DNA from: Anaerostipes sp. MSJ-23
Lineage (GTDB): Bacteria > Bacillota > Clostridia > Lachnospirales > Lachnospiraceae
Assembly: GCF_018918155.1 (NCBI RefSeq)
Contig: NZ_JAHLPY010000021.1
Span: 1-42,580, forward strand
Direction of reading: 5' to 3'
Length of the DNA: 42,580 nt
Below, one piece after another: positions 35,010 to 42,580 of the stretch. Made by a program: the position numbers and the translations under genes. Numbering within the stretch: position 1 is the stretch's first letter; each line of letters begins with the position of its first letter. Under the pieces are notes generated by a model. That model was given only the letters and a program-made list of their open reading frames with translations. It made no database searches and was not told the DNA's origin.

Positions 35010-35573
35010 ATGAACCACAAAAAAACAGATCGGAGAATTTTACGGACAAAACAGGCATTACGAGAAAGTTTTCTCACCTTGCTGAAAACACAATCCATTC
35101 AAAAAATTACTGTATCAAAAATTTGTGAATTATCGAGTATTAATCGAAGTACTTTTTATACTTATTATTCCAATCCACAAGATCTTCTCCACTCAATCGA
35201 AGATGAAATCATCGAGACATTGGAACAAAAACTAGAAGGATCCATCGCTTTGTTACCAGGAGCTGTTGTTGTTTATGTCAGTGAACATAAAGATCTTGTC
35301 CGCCTTGTATTTTCCAACAATGGAGATCCTGGTTTTTTAAATAAGATTACAAAGATTTCACAGGCTAAAACGATTGCAAGCTGGAATGCTCAATATCCTT
35401 CTATTTCTAAAGATCTTTTTGCAGCATTGCATACCTATATTGCAAACGGTTGCATCGGTCTCATCCAAAATTGGGTACATGAAGATTTCAAACAGCCTGA
35501 AGAAGAAATTTATCATTTAGTTGAGGAATTTTCTAAAATCACATTTAATGGTTTTCTAAAGCGTAATTTCTGA
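35010..35573 (+). CDS. TetR-family transcriptional regulator
   Basis: A 187-residue TetR-type protein: residues 8-55 form the DNA-binding helix-turn-helix (RRILRTKQALRESFLTLL, ITVSKICELSSINRSTFYTYY), and the rest is the helical effector domain (HKDLVRLVFSNNGDPGFL resembles DhaS-like C-terminal domains). The ligand is unknown. AAAGGAC precedes the ATG. Divergent from glgB with overlapping promoters, and convergent with the CAT-like gene, whose end it overlaps by 18 bp. Confidence 0.85.
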   Translation: MNHKKTDRRILRTKQALRESFLTLLKTQSIQKITVSKICELSSINRSTFYTYYSNPQDLLHSIEDEIIETLEQKLEGSIALLPGAVVVYVSEHKDLVRLVFSNNGDPGFLNKITKISQAKTIASWNAQYPSISKDLFAALHTYIANGCIGLIQNWVHEDFKQPEEEIYHLVEEFSKITFNGFLKRNF

Positions 35574-36197
35574 TAATACTTCCTGGAGCCGTTTAAAAAA
35601 CATGCTTGTATGATAACCATCCGCCGATGCATGCGCAATCGTCAGGGCCGTAGATAATTTTCGCCTTCCATCCTCTAGTACATATTTTCCAAAAGTAACA
35701 ATTGGAAATAAATTAGGCGTTCCTCCCGGAACCCAAGTACTGTACCCCGTAAAATCCATCCATGGAACACAGGAAATACAGAAAAAATTCGGCGGCTGAT
35801 TTTCTTTTCCTTTTGGTCCTTTGACATCTTTATAAGTTTCCATATCATTTACAATATTCTCATAACAAGTTTTAAAATCATCGTTATATTCGGACCAAAT
35901 ATCAGAAAATGTATGATCATCTTTATGAAAAATCGTAAAATTAGGATGCATTACATCCCAGTAACCTGGATTTCCCTGCGCATCAAGACCCATTTTAAAC
36001 TCTTTCTTTTCATTAATAACTTTTCCTGCACAATAAATAAATGCCGGATAAAATTTTAATCCCTGTTTTTTTACTTGTTGATACAGATTTTCCACATCCA
36101 AGCGTACCGTCACAGTATAGCCACATGGAATCATTTCCATATAATATTCAAAGTGCTTTTTCCGCTCCCAATGCTCCTGATCAATTAACTGAAACAT
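35556..36197 (-). CDS. Chloramphenicol acetyltransferase-like enzyme (CatA fold)
   Basis: A 213-residue acyltransferase of the type A CAT fold (LIDQEHWERKKHFEYYM at the start, FCISCVPWMDFTGY in the centre). The active-site motif reads AHASADGYH: the catalytic histidine (His189) and the aspartate remain, but the first histidine of the usual HHxxxDG is alanine. Many chromosomal homologues have unknown acceptors, so resistance should not be assumed. I start at 36197, with AAGG 6 nt upstream; the ATG at 36203 would sit on the Shine-Dalgarno. Last gene of the radical SAM-pdxY operon. Confidence 0.82.
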   Translation of the reverse strand: MFQLIDQEHWERKKHFEYYMEMIPCGYTVTVRLDVENLYQQVKKQGLKFYPAFIYCAGKVINEKKEFKMGLDAQGNPGYWDVMHPNFTIFHKDDHTFSDIWSEYNDDFKTCYENIVNDMETYKDVKGPKGKENQPPNFFCISCVPWMDFTGYSTWVPGGTPNLFPIVTFGKYVLEDGRRKLSTALTIAHASADGYHTSMFFKRLQEVLSEITL

Positions 36198-36215
36198 AAA
36201 CATCCTTCTTTCTTT

Positions 36216-37091
36216 TTATTTTAACATCTCATAACCACCTAATACGACTGGCATCTTTAAAATTTCCAGGACTTTTTCAAGAAGTACCCCTTCTCTATTT
36301 GGATAATCAAATCCATAGCTTGCTTTAATTGCCTGCGTAATAAACTGCACTCCTTTATCCAATGCAATTGGCAGGCTATCGCCATCCAGAAGACTTCCAA
36401 TCATGACAGAAGTGTAAGCATCACCCGTTCCCGGATAAGAAGCCGGAATATAACGACATTGGATTTTCCAGTATGTATCACAACTTCTATCATAGGCAAC
36501 AACATTTGTATCTTTTCCTTCTCCCTGATCGGGAACACTTGTTGCCACAACAATTTCAGGTCCCATATCTGAAAGTCTCTTCAACCACTTTTTCATTTTT
36601 TCATCCGTTGTCTTTTCTTCATATAGCTCCCCAAGCAAAAGACCAACTTCAGTGAAATTTGGCGTAATAATATCCGCTTTTGCAACTAGTTTTCTCATTC
36701 CAGATACAAGTTCATCTGTCATTGTTGAATATAATGCTCCATTATCCCCAAGCACTGGATCTACAACAACCATATTATCCGGTGTACTAAAATCATCAAT
36801 AAAATCAGAAACAATTTGAATTTGACGTTCAGAACCTAAAAATCCAGAATAAATACAATCAAAATCTAAATTTAATGCTTTCCACTGATCAATATATTCC
36901 TGCATATGATCCGTGAAATCCACAAAACTGAAATTTTCAAATCCTCCGGTATGATTTGATAAAATAGCGGTTGGAAGCGGACATACCTGTACTCCCATTG
37001 ATGATAAGATCGGTATAATGGCCGTTAAAGATGCCCTTCCAAATCCGGACAAATCATGAATTGCTGCTACTTTTTTTACACTATGTTTCAT
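36216..37091 (-). CDS. pdxY: Pyridoxal/pyridoxine kinase
   Basis: Phosphorylates pyridoxal or pyridoxine to make PLP in the salvage pathway. The 291-residue ribokinase-fold protein has IHDLSGFGRASLTAI at the start, the NHTGGF substrate loop, VVDPVLGDNG, ITPNFTEVGLL, and the late PGTGDAYTS anion-hole motif with catalytic Asp. GGAGGAG precedes the ATG at 37091; the frame runs further upstream without a good start. It lies 13 bp after the radical SAM gene and is co-transcribed with it. PdxK and PdxY cannot be separated by eye. Confidence 0.85.
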   Translation of the reverse strand: MKHSVKKVAAIHDLSGFGRASLTAIIPILSSMGVQVCPLPTAILSNHTGGFENFSFVDFTDHMQEYIDQWKALNLDFDCIYSGFLGSERQIQIVSDFIDDFSTPDNMVVVDPVLGDNGALYSTMTDELVSGMRKLVAKADIITPNFTEVGLLLGELYEEKTTDEKMKKWLKRLSDMGPEIVVATSVPDQGEGKDTNVVAYDRSCDTYWKIQCRYIPASYPGTGDAYTSVMIGSLLDGDSLPIALDKGVQFITQAIKASYGFDYPNREGVLLEKVLEILKMPVVLGGYEMLK

Positions 37092-37104
37092 TTTCTCCTC
37101 CAAA

Positions 37105-38031
37105 TTAACAAAGCCGAAAAGTAAGAATTCCTTTGTAGTCAATCACTGCAATTTCTGGATCCCGCTTCATTTGCTCCATAATTTCTTCTTTATTTTCTAC
37201 CTGTCTGCTTTCAAGAAAGCCAGAAACTTCAAATTGATTCATCGGATGGCGCCCAATGATTGACTTGACTGCCTCATAGTCATCCTCAATCTCACTAAAA
37301 AAGCTTCCAGAGCTTACCATTTCAATAGAAATTCCACCGAGCGTTTCAACCGCATATTTCATATGTTCTTCTGATACAACGTTCACTCCCTCTTCTGCCG
37401 GCGGGCGTACTGGAGTATTTAAATACAAACGGTCGTAACGAAGTTTCAAAAGCAATTCTTTGAATGCGTTGATAGACTCTTTATCATCATTGATTCCATC
37501 AATCAGCATGATTTCAAGCCACAATTCTCCTTGATACATCTTTGTAAAGGTAACGAGTCCTTCAAATTCTTCTTCAAATTTAATTTTTCCATATGGACGA
37601 TCAATTTTTTTCGCAATTTCCTGATTATAAGCATCTAAAGAAGGAAGGACCATGTCTGCATGACAAAGTTCCTCTCTTACCTGAGGATCTGAAAGCAAAG
37701 CTCCATTTGTAATAACTGCTACTGGCTTATCGGTAAGTTCCTGCAATCCACAAATCAATTCTCCAAGATTACTACATAACGTCGGTTCTCCTTCTCCTAC
37801 CACCGTTACAATATCAAATTTATCAGAATCTTTTAAATAAGCTTTAAATTCTTCTAAAATATCCTCTGTCTTATAAAACTCCTGTCTTGTATTGGTCATT
37901 TTGTCTGTTCTGCCAAGCTGACAGTAGATACAAGAATAGTTGCATGTTTTTTTAGGCAATGGACTAATCCCAAGAGACCTTCCTAGTCTTCTTGATGGAA
38001 TTGGACCAAAGACATATTGAAATTCTCCCAT
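37105..38031 (-). CDS. Radical SAM protein (COG0731-like)
   Basis: A 308-residue radical SAM enzyme with the cluster motif CNYSCIYC (Cys30, Cys34, Cys37), preceded by FGPIPSRRLGRSLG, which marks the COG0731 group of Fe-S oxidoreductases that are distant relatives of the wyosine-forming Tyw1. VVGEGEPTL is the SAM-contacting strand. The C-terminal 60 residues add a helical part. The reaction is unknown in bacteria. Start at 38031 behind AAAGGATAAG. It follows a strong fprA terminator and an extended -10 promoter, and leads the operon with pdxY and the CAT-like gene. Confidence 0.83.
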   Translation of the reverse strand: MGEFQYVFGPIPSRRLGRSLGISPLPKKTCNYSCIYCQLGRTDKMTNTRQEFYKTEDILEEFKAYLKDSDKFDIVTVVGEGEPTLCSNLGELICGLQELTDKPVAVITNGALLSDPQVREELCHADMVLPSLDAYNQEIAKKIDRPYGKIKFEEEFEGLVTFTKMYQGELWLEIMLIDGINDDKESINAFKELLLKLRYDRLYLNTPVRPPAEEGVNVVSEEHMKYAVETLGGISIEMVSSGSFFSEIEDDYEAVKSIIGRHPMNQFEVSGFLESRQVENKEEIMEQMKRDPEIAVIDYKGILTFRLC

Positions 38032-38059
38032 TTTCTTATCCTTTCCTTTGTTTTTTCTC

Positions 38060-38065
38060 ATTATA
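38060..38065 (-). promoter_or_regulatory. Extended -10 of the radical SAM operon
   Basis: Minus-strand TGTTATAAT directly after the terminator of fprA and about 28 bp before the start codon. Confidence 0.6.
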
Positions 38066-38070
38066 ACAGA

Positions 38071-38116
38071 AAAAAGAAAGGCATGTCTCTTCTTTTAAAG
38101 ACATGCCTTTCTTTTT
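38071..38116 (-). terminator. Strong terminator of fprA
   Basis: 38071-38088 pairs with 38099-38116 over 18 bp, with GGCATGTCT/AGACATGCC at the core and a T-run on the minus strand. Confidence 0.93.
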
Positions 38117-38129
38117 TTATTTTTTCTTC

Positions 38130-39296
38130 TTATGCGTTTAACAGATGATCAGCAAGTTCTTCCATTGCCTTTACTGTATCTTCTTTCATCGTAGAACGAA
38201 TTGTTACAACAGGTTCTACAACATTCATATTCTTATATGTGTCAACAATTGCTTTCATTTTCTTTGCAGCCATTGGCGCCCAGGAACCATTTTCAATAAA
38301 TGCAACGGTACGTTTCTGGTAATTCTTTGCACTTAAATGATGTAAGAAATCTTCCATACATGGGAAAATTCCACCATCATAAGTTGCTGCTGCAAGAACC
38401 AGTTTATCATAACGGAAAGCATCTTCAATTACTTCTGCCATATCATCTCTGGACAAATCAGCGACAACTACTTTCTTTGCACCTTTTTCTTCCAAGATGG
38501 AAGCAAATTTCTTTGCAGCTTCTGCTGTATTTCCATGAATAGAACCATATGCAACAACAATTCCTTCGTCTTCTGGTTCATATTTGCTCCATGTATCATA
38601 AAGTCCAATATAATATCCAAGATTTTCTTTTAAGATTGGACCATGTAATGGACAAATCATCTGAATATCCAAAGTTGCAGCTTTCTTTAACAGAGCCTGT
38701 ACCTGTGCTCCATATTTTCCACAAATATTAAAATAATAACGTCTTGCTTCACATGCCCAGCTTTCTTCTACATCAAGCGCTCCAAATTTTCCAAATCCAT
38801 CTGCTGAGAATAAAACTTTTTCTGTCTGTTCATATTCTACCATAACTTCTGGCCAATGAACCATTGGTGCCATAAAGAACTGAAGAACATGTTTTCCAAG
38901 AGAAAGTGTATCTCCTTCTTTTACTTCCACTTTACGATCTGTCAAATCAAATGTAAAGAACTGTGGAATCATATTAAATGTTTTTGCATTGGCAACAATT
39001 TTTGCTTCTGGATATTTCTCTGCTAATACTTGAAGACTTGCAGCATGATCTGGTTCCAGATGGGATACAACAATGTAATCAACATCTTTTCCATTTAATT
39101 CTTCTGCAAGGTTGTCCAACCATTCATCTGTTCTTCTCTTATCAATTGTATCCATAACGGCTACTTTTTCATCTAAAATGACATAGGAATTATAAGAAAC
39201 TCCGTTTGGTACAACGTACTGACTTTCAAATAAATCGATGTCATGGTCATTTGCTCCAATATATTTGATAGAATCTGTAATTGTAATATCTTTCAT
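38130..39296 (-). CDS. fprA: Flavodiiron protein (oxygen/NO reductase)
   Basis: Reduces O2 to water, or NO to N2O, for protection of anaerobes. The 388-residue protein has a metallo-beta-lactamase-like diiron domain with the ligands His79, Glu81, Asp83 and His84 in SHLEPDH, a further His in VHWPE, Asp in SADGFGKF and His in PLHGP, and then a flavodoxin domain from about 250 (VVAYGSIHGNTAEAA). No rubredoxin domain is fused. GGAGG precedes the ATG. It is monocistronic, beside the hydrogenase gene but separated by a terminator. Confidence 0.94.
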   Translation of the reverse strand: MKDITITDSIKYIGANDHDIDLFESQYVVPNGVSYNSYVILDEKVAVMDTIDKRRTDEWLDNLAEELNGKDVDYIVVSHLEPDHAASLQVLAEKYPEAKIVANAKTFNMIPQFFTFDLTDRKVEVKEGDTLSLGKHVLQFFMAPMVHWPEVMVEYEQTEKVLFSADGFGKFGALDVEESWACEARRYYFNICGKYGAQVQALLKKAATLDIQMICPLHGPILKENLGYYIGLYDTWSKYEPEDEGIVVAYGSIHGNTAEAAKKFASILEEKGAKKVVVADLSRDDMAEVIEDAFRYDKLVLAAATYDGGIFPCMEDFLHHLSAKNYQKRTVAFIENGSWAPMAAKKMKAIVDTYKNMNVVEPVVTIRSTMKEDTVKAMEELADHLLNA

Positions 39297-39373
39297 TAAA
39301 TATAACCTCCAAATCAGACTTGTTTACTTCTTTTGTTTGACAATACTATAACATACTTTTTGAGAAAATGCTA

Positions 39374-39407
39374 GTAGGAATCATTACTGTTTTTAATACA
39401 ATCCTAC
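39374..39407. promoter_or_regulatory. Inverted repeat upstream of fprA
   Basis: GTAGGA (39374-39379) and TCCTAC (39402-39407) form an imperfect inverted repeat about 80-110 bp upstream of fprA. A related dyad with GGTAGGACCTATC on the minus strand occurs at 41160-41172 upstream of the hydrogenase gene, so a shared redox regulator is possible. Confidence 0.35.
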
Positions 39408-39459
39408 CTATTTTTAATAAGCTTGTATCATATCTTTCTCTTTTTATAAACAAAGAAAA

Positions 39460-39483
39460 GCGTGTAGGAAAAATCCCACACGC
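39460..39483 (-). terminator. Terminator of the hydrogenase gene
   Basis: Minus-strand GCGTGTGGGA pairs with TCCTACACGC (one G-U), followed by TTTTCTTTG, 8 bp after the stop codon. Confidence 0.85.
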
Positions 39484-39490
39484 CTGCTTT

Positions 39491-40936
39491 CTAACGATGC
39501 ATAGAAAAACTATCCATATCATAACGTTTTAAATTATCTGTGATCTTACGATCATCTGCAGATTTAATCAGATTTTCTCTAACTTTTCTTGCCTTCATAA
39601 CTTCTTCATTACGGCTTGGTCCTCCGACACATCCGCCTTCACATGCCATACCTTCAATAAAGTCTTCCGGTAGTCTTCCTCTCTGTAAGAACATCAATGC
39701 TTTCTTACATTCAGCAGCTCCATTTGCCTTACATACCTTAATGTCCAGATCCTGATCTGTTTCTTTCATATATTCCAGGACAGAATTTGTAACTCCACCA
39801 GAGTTTCCATAGAATTTACCAAAGATTGTAGAATCCTGATATGTATTTTCTGCAGGCTGTAATTCAACGCCTCTTGCACGTAAAATAGCAAGAATTTCAT
39901 TGTAGTTTAATGCATAATCTGCATTTCCTTCGATCTTCTGATCGGCAACTTCTGATTTCTTTGCAACACATGGTCCAACGAATACTGTAACTGCATCTGG
40001 ATCTTTTGCCTTGATCATTCTTGATACTGCACACATTGGAGATACTGTTGTGGAAATCATATCTGCAAGATCTGGATAATGTTTACGAATCATATTTACA
40101 AATCCAGGACAGCAAGAAGTTGTTTTCTTTTCTCCATTTTTATAAGCTTCAATCCACTCTTCTGCTTCACTGCAAGTTGTCATATCTCCACCAAGACCTG
40201 CTTCTACAAGATCTTCAAAACCGGCTTTCTTTACCGCTTCTCTCCAGCTTTCCATAGTAATGTCTTTTCCAAACTGACCTTCTGTAGCTGGTGCAAGAAT
40301 TACATATACTTTCTTATCTGATTTTAATGCATTCACTGTATCAACAACCCATGTCTTTGTTCCAATTGCCCCAAATGGACATTTTGCTGCACACTGTCCA
40401 CAACGGATACATTTTTCCTCATCGATTACAGAAATTCCATATTCATCATAAGAAATTGCGTTCACTGGACAACTTTCCTTACATGGTCTAGATACATGTG
40501 CGATTGCATTGTATGGACAGGCTTTCGCACACATTCCACATTCTTTACATTTAGCCGAATCAATTTTCGATCTTGTATTACCTGGTTCAATTGCACCAAA
40601 ACGACAAGCTTTAATACAATCTTTTCCAAGACAATTCTGGCAGTTATTTGTTACAACATAGCTGGAAATTGGACAGTCTGCACACGCAGATTTGATCACC
40701 TGAACGATATTTCCATCATCTTCTGCTCCAGGAGCCTTTCCCTCTGCCAAACGGATTCTCTGACGAATGATTTCTCTTTCCTTGTAAATACAACAACGAA
40801 ATGTTGGAGTTGGACCAGGAATCATCTGTTCTGGAATGAGATCTCTATCTTGTTCCAAAGTTCCATCAAAAGCTGCTCTTGCTACCAGATACAGTAAATC
40901 CTTTTTTAAACTGTTGATACTTGTTACATCGTACAT
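39491..40936 (-). CDS. Monomeric [FeFe] hydrogenase, group B-like
   Basis: A 481-residue iron-sulfur protein with H-cluster motifs TSCCPGF (273-279), GPCVAKK (321-327) and MACEGGCVGGP (430-440), which follow the L1-L3 pattern but with the TSCCP and GPC variants typical of group B enzymes rather than TSCSP and MPC. N-terminal cysteines form an unusual cluster region (CADC, CQNC, CIKAC at 85-111) followed by ferredoxin-type sets at 130-140, 152-156 and 176-186. It probably exchanges electrons with ferredoxin. Direction of catalysis is not known. AAAGGAAGGG precedes the ATG; an extended -10 lies at 41008-41013. Confidence 0.88.
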   Translation of the reverse strand: MYDVTSINSLKKDLLYLVARAAFDGTLEQDRDLIPEQMIPGPTPTFRCCIYKEREIIRQRIRLAEGKAPGAEDDGNIVQVIKSACADCPISSYVVTNNCQNCLGKDCIKACRFGAIEPGNTRSKIDSAKCKECGMCAKACPYNAIAHVSRPCKESCPVNAISYDEYGISVIDEEKCIRCGQCAAKCPFGAIGTKTWVVDTVNALKSDKKVYVILAPATEGQFGKDITMESWREAVKKAGFEDLVEAGLGGDMTTCSEAEEWIEAYKNGEKKTTSCCPGFVNMIRKHYPDLADMISTTVSPMCAVSRMIKAKDPDAVTVFVGPCVAKKSEVADQKIEGNADYALNYNEILAILRARGVELQPAENTYQDSTIFGKFYGNSGGVTNSVLEYMKETDQDLDIKVCKANGAAECKKALMFLQRGRLPEDFIEGMACEGGCVGGPSRNEEVMKARKVRENLIKSADDRKITDNLKRYDMDSFSMHR

Positions 40937-41348
40937 ACTTGCTTACCCTTCCTTTAAAAAACACTTAACTACAATACCCTCATATTGTTATTTTTTTATC
41001 TATCTGTATTATAACAAAAATTTTCATTTCTCTCTACAATGCTTAAATAAAAATACATAAAACATGCATTTTTTTTAATTTTGTACAATTAACATCTTCT
41101 TAACATAAATCTTGTCTGTACTTTGCATACAATGTTTGTTAAAGGAAAGACATTATTCTGATAGGTCCTACCATTTTTATTCCTTTCAAAAGAAGTTGCT
41201 CTTACATCTCGATCTCACCTCTTAGATTTACTATAGTTTTTTTCTATATCAAACACTGCTTTATATATATTTCTCTTTCCTTTTGATAGTTGTTATAATT
41301 ATTATAATTTGTAGTTATTTTTTCAAAAAATTAGGAGGTACAATTTTT
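40937..41348. other. Divergent intergenic region hydrogenase / metE-like
   Basis: The 412 bp hold the hydrogenase -10 (41008-41013), a 13-bp dyad GATAGGTCCTACC (41160-41172), AT-rich sequence, and TATAAT boxes before the metE-like gene near 41296. No S-box riboswitch, T-box or tRNA is visible. No convincing small gene was found. Confidence 0.6.
41008..41013 (-). promoter_or_regulatory. Extended -10 of the hydrogenase gene
   Basis: Minus-strand TGTTATAAT about 72 bp upstream of the start codon. Confidence 0.55.
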
Positions 41349-42455
41349 ATGAGACCTTATCGATATGATATTGTCGGAAGTTTTTTAAGACCAGAATACT
41401 TAAAAGAGGCAAGAGCACAACATCTGGAAGGAAAAATAAATGATGCTCAATTACGCGAAGTAGAAAATAAAGCCATCAAAGAATTGGTAGAGAAAGAAAA
41501 AGCGGTTGGATTAAGAGCTGTCACCGATGGTGAATTAAGAAGACGCTACTGGCATCTAGATTTTCTTGCCTCTCTTGTTGGTGTAAAAGAAATCAAAGCA
41601 GATCACTGGTCTGTTGCGTTTAAAGGACATCAACCTAAAGCCGCCACTCTTGAAATTATTGATAAAATTGATTTTGACGAAAATGATGCTTTTCTCGATC
41701 ATTTTTCTTATCTAAAAGAAGTTGCAGGAGACATTGATTGTAAAATGACGATTCCTTCTCCTACGATGCTTCACTTAATCTGCTGCGTTCGTGGAAGCGA
41801 AAGCTATCAGCCTATCGATCGTTACAAAAATGAAGATGATCTTTATCATGAAATCGCACTTGCTTATCAAAAAGCGATCAAAGCTTTCTATGCTCGTGGA
41901 TGTCGCTATTTACAATTTGATGATACATCATGGGGCGAATTTTGTGATCAGAGCAAGCGCGATGACTACGCAAGCCGCGGACTTGATCTCAATCAGATTG
42001 CAAAAAATTATGTAAAGATGATCAATGAAGCTCTCGAAGCAAAACCAGATGATATGACAATTACCATGCACATCTGTCGCGGAAACTTCCGTTCTACCTG
42101 GTTCTCTTCTGGTGGTTATGAACCAGTTGCTGAAACATTATTTGGCGGATGTAAGATTGATGGTTTCTTCTTAGAATATGATAGTGACCGTGCCGGAGAC
42201 TTCAAACCATTACGTTTCATAAAAGACCAGAAAGTTGTTTTAGGTCTTGTCACTTCCAAAGATCCACAGCTGGAAGATAAAGAAGAAATCAAAGTTCGTA
42301 TCCAAGAAGCAAGCCAGTATGTTCCATTGGATCAGCTTTGCTTAAGCCCACAATGCGGATTTTCTTCTACCGAAGAAGGAAACATCCTGACAGATGAAGA
42401 TCAGTGGAAAAAATTAGCCCTAATCAAAGAGATCGCTGAAGAAGTGTGGGGATAA
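41349..42455 (+). CDS. MetE-like vitamin B12-independent methyltransferase (YxjG/YxjH type)
   Basis: A 368-residue protein equivalent to the C-terminal half of MetE. It starts RPYRYDIVGSFLRPEYL and shows the zinc ligands His241 and Cys243 (in MHICRGN), Glu276 (in FFLEYDSD) and Cys336 (in SPQCGFSS). Such short proteins (YxjG/YxjH) methylate homocysteine or a related thiol; the methyl donor is uncertain because the N-terminal folate half is missing. I start at 41349 behind AGGAGG; the longer frame upstream begins with an implausible run of Ile/Val. A group II intron end lies 7 bp after the stop codon. Confidence 0.85.
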   Translation: MRPYRYDIVGSFLRPEYLKEARAQHLEGKINDAQLREVENKAIKELVEKEKAVGLRAVTDGELRRRYWHLDFLASLVGVKEIKADHWSVAFKGHQPKAATLEIIDKIDFDENDAFLDHFSYLKEVAGDIDCKMTIPSPTMLHLICCVRGSESYQPIDRYKNEDDLYHEIALAYQKAIKAFYARGCRYLQFDDTSWGEFCDQSKRDDYASRGLDLNQIAKNYVKMINEALEAKPDDMTITMHICRGNFRSTWFSSGGYEPVAETLFGGCKIDGFFLEYDSDRAGDFKPLRFIKDQKVVLGLVTSKDPQLEDKEEIKVRIQEASQYVPLDQLCLSPQCGFSSTEEGNILTDEDQWKKLALIKEIAEEVWG

Positions 42456-42462
42456 TATTTCA

Positions 42463-42580
42463 ATCGAGTAGGAGGCGGTGACTAACCGCCGTCCTCTCGC
42501 AGCACCGTACGTACCGTTCGGTATACGGCGCTTTCAATAGTTGACGTGCACAGACTGGTAGGCTGTGGCTAAATCATAAT
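42463..42580 (-). mobile_element. 3' end of a group II intron (continues beyond the window)
   Basis: Read on the minus strand, the reverse transcriptase end is followed by domain V (42501-42532: lower stem AGCGCCGTA/TACGGTGCT, two-base CG bulge, upper stem TACC/GGTA, GAAC loop) and domain VI (42466-42498), with an unpaired branch-point A at 469 (42469). The intron ends in ...CTCGAT at 42463, fitting the AY rule. Its 5' part lies to the right of the window. Confidence 0.9.
42534..42580 (-). CDS. ltrA: Group II intron reverse transcriptase/maturase, C-terminal end (partial)
   Basis: The last 14 codons before a TGA at 42534-42536 read YDLATAYQSVHVNY, which fits the C-terminus of LtrA-type intron-encoded proteins. 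The gene enters from the right edge. Its stop codon directly precedes domain V. The rest of the protein is outside the window, so completeness is unknown. Confidence 0.8.
   Translation of the reverse strand, partial: YDLATAYQSVHVNY

Noticed and set aside
41160-41210. An 11-residue minus-strand ORF with a good RBS upstream of the hydrogenase
   Set aside because: It is very short, 200 bp from the gene, and resembles no known leader peptide; chance is the simpler explanation.
41049-41348. SAM (S-box) riboswitch before the metE-like gene
   Set aside because: YxjG/YxjH genes in B. subtilis are S-box controlled, so I looked for the conserved S-box core in both orientations and did not find it.

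Overview
The window reads as chromosome of a low-GC, anaerobic, spore-forming Clostridia member, most likely a Lachnospiraceae relative. Supporting signs are the AT-rich composition with consensus sigma-A promoters, a SpoVT gene behind a sigma-G-type promoter, a ferredoxin-like [FeFe] hydrogenase, a flavodiiron protein, an AGGAGG-rich set of ribosome binding sites and several TTG starts. Species cannot be fixed from the sequence alone. Nearly all genes are on the minus strand, which also carries the promoters of a probable rRNA operon lying just beyond the left edge.

Left edge to 5.3 kb: tandem strong minus-strand promoters and a structured leader (probable rRNA operon start), two tRNA-Ser genes with their own promoter, then an operon tsaE-tsaB-rimI-rnz-tsaD-ispD (t6A tRNA modification, tRNA 3' processing, isoprenoid synthesis). 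5.3-10.6 kb: a YcxB-like membrane protein, asparaginase, spoVT, and the p-aminobenzoate operon pabA-pabB-pabC, which has a promoter, a roughly 90-nt leader and a terminator hairpin right in front of the first RBS. 10.7-17.5 kb: uvrB-uvrA, a 770-bp gene-poor stretch carrying relics (including a degenerate copy of a piece of uvrB), and a secreted/anchored S41 peptidase. 17.6-23.7 kb: a CdaR/PucR-type regulator, a LytR_C-domain envelope protein, an SDR reductase, tex and dCMP deaminase. 23.7-30.6 kb: an ACT-domain regulator with aspartokinase, then secA-prfB-ydcF and hpf.

30.6-33 kb: a 330-bp intergenic region with five exact-consensus DnaA boxes arranged in two 21-bp direct repeats, trxB, and an autoregulated sdpR-sdpI pair without its toxin gene. 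33-38 kb: glycogen branching enzyme, a divergent TetR regulator with overlapping promoters, and a radical SAM-pyridoxal kinase-CAT-like operon. 38-42.5 kb: a flavodiiron oxygen/NO reductase, a group-B-like [FeFe] hydrogenase, and a MetE-like methyltransferase. The right edge cuts into a minus-strand group II intron (reverse transcriptase C-terminus, domain V, domain VI) inserted a few bases after the methyltransferase stop codon.

Most of the window is core-genome housekeeping. The most interesting non-coding signals are the DnaA-box cluster, the pabA leader, the prfB hairpin that occupies the position of the usual frameshift site, the uvrB relic, the internal start inside rimI and the sdpRI operators. 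No clearly new multi-gene defence or mobile system is visible.
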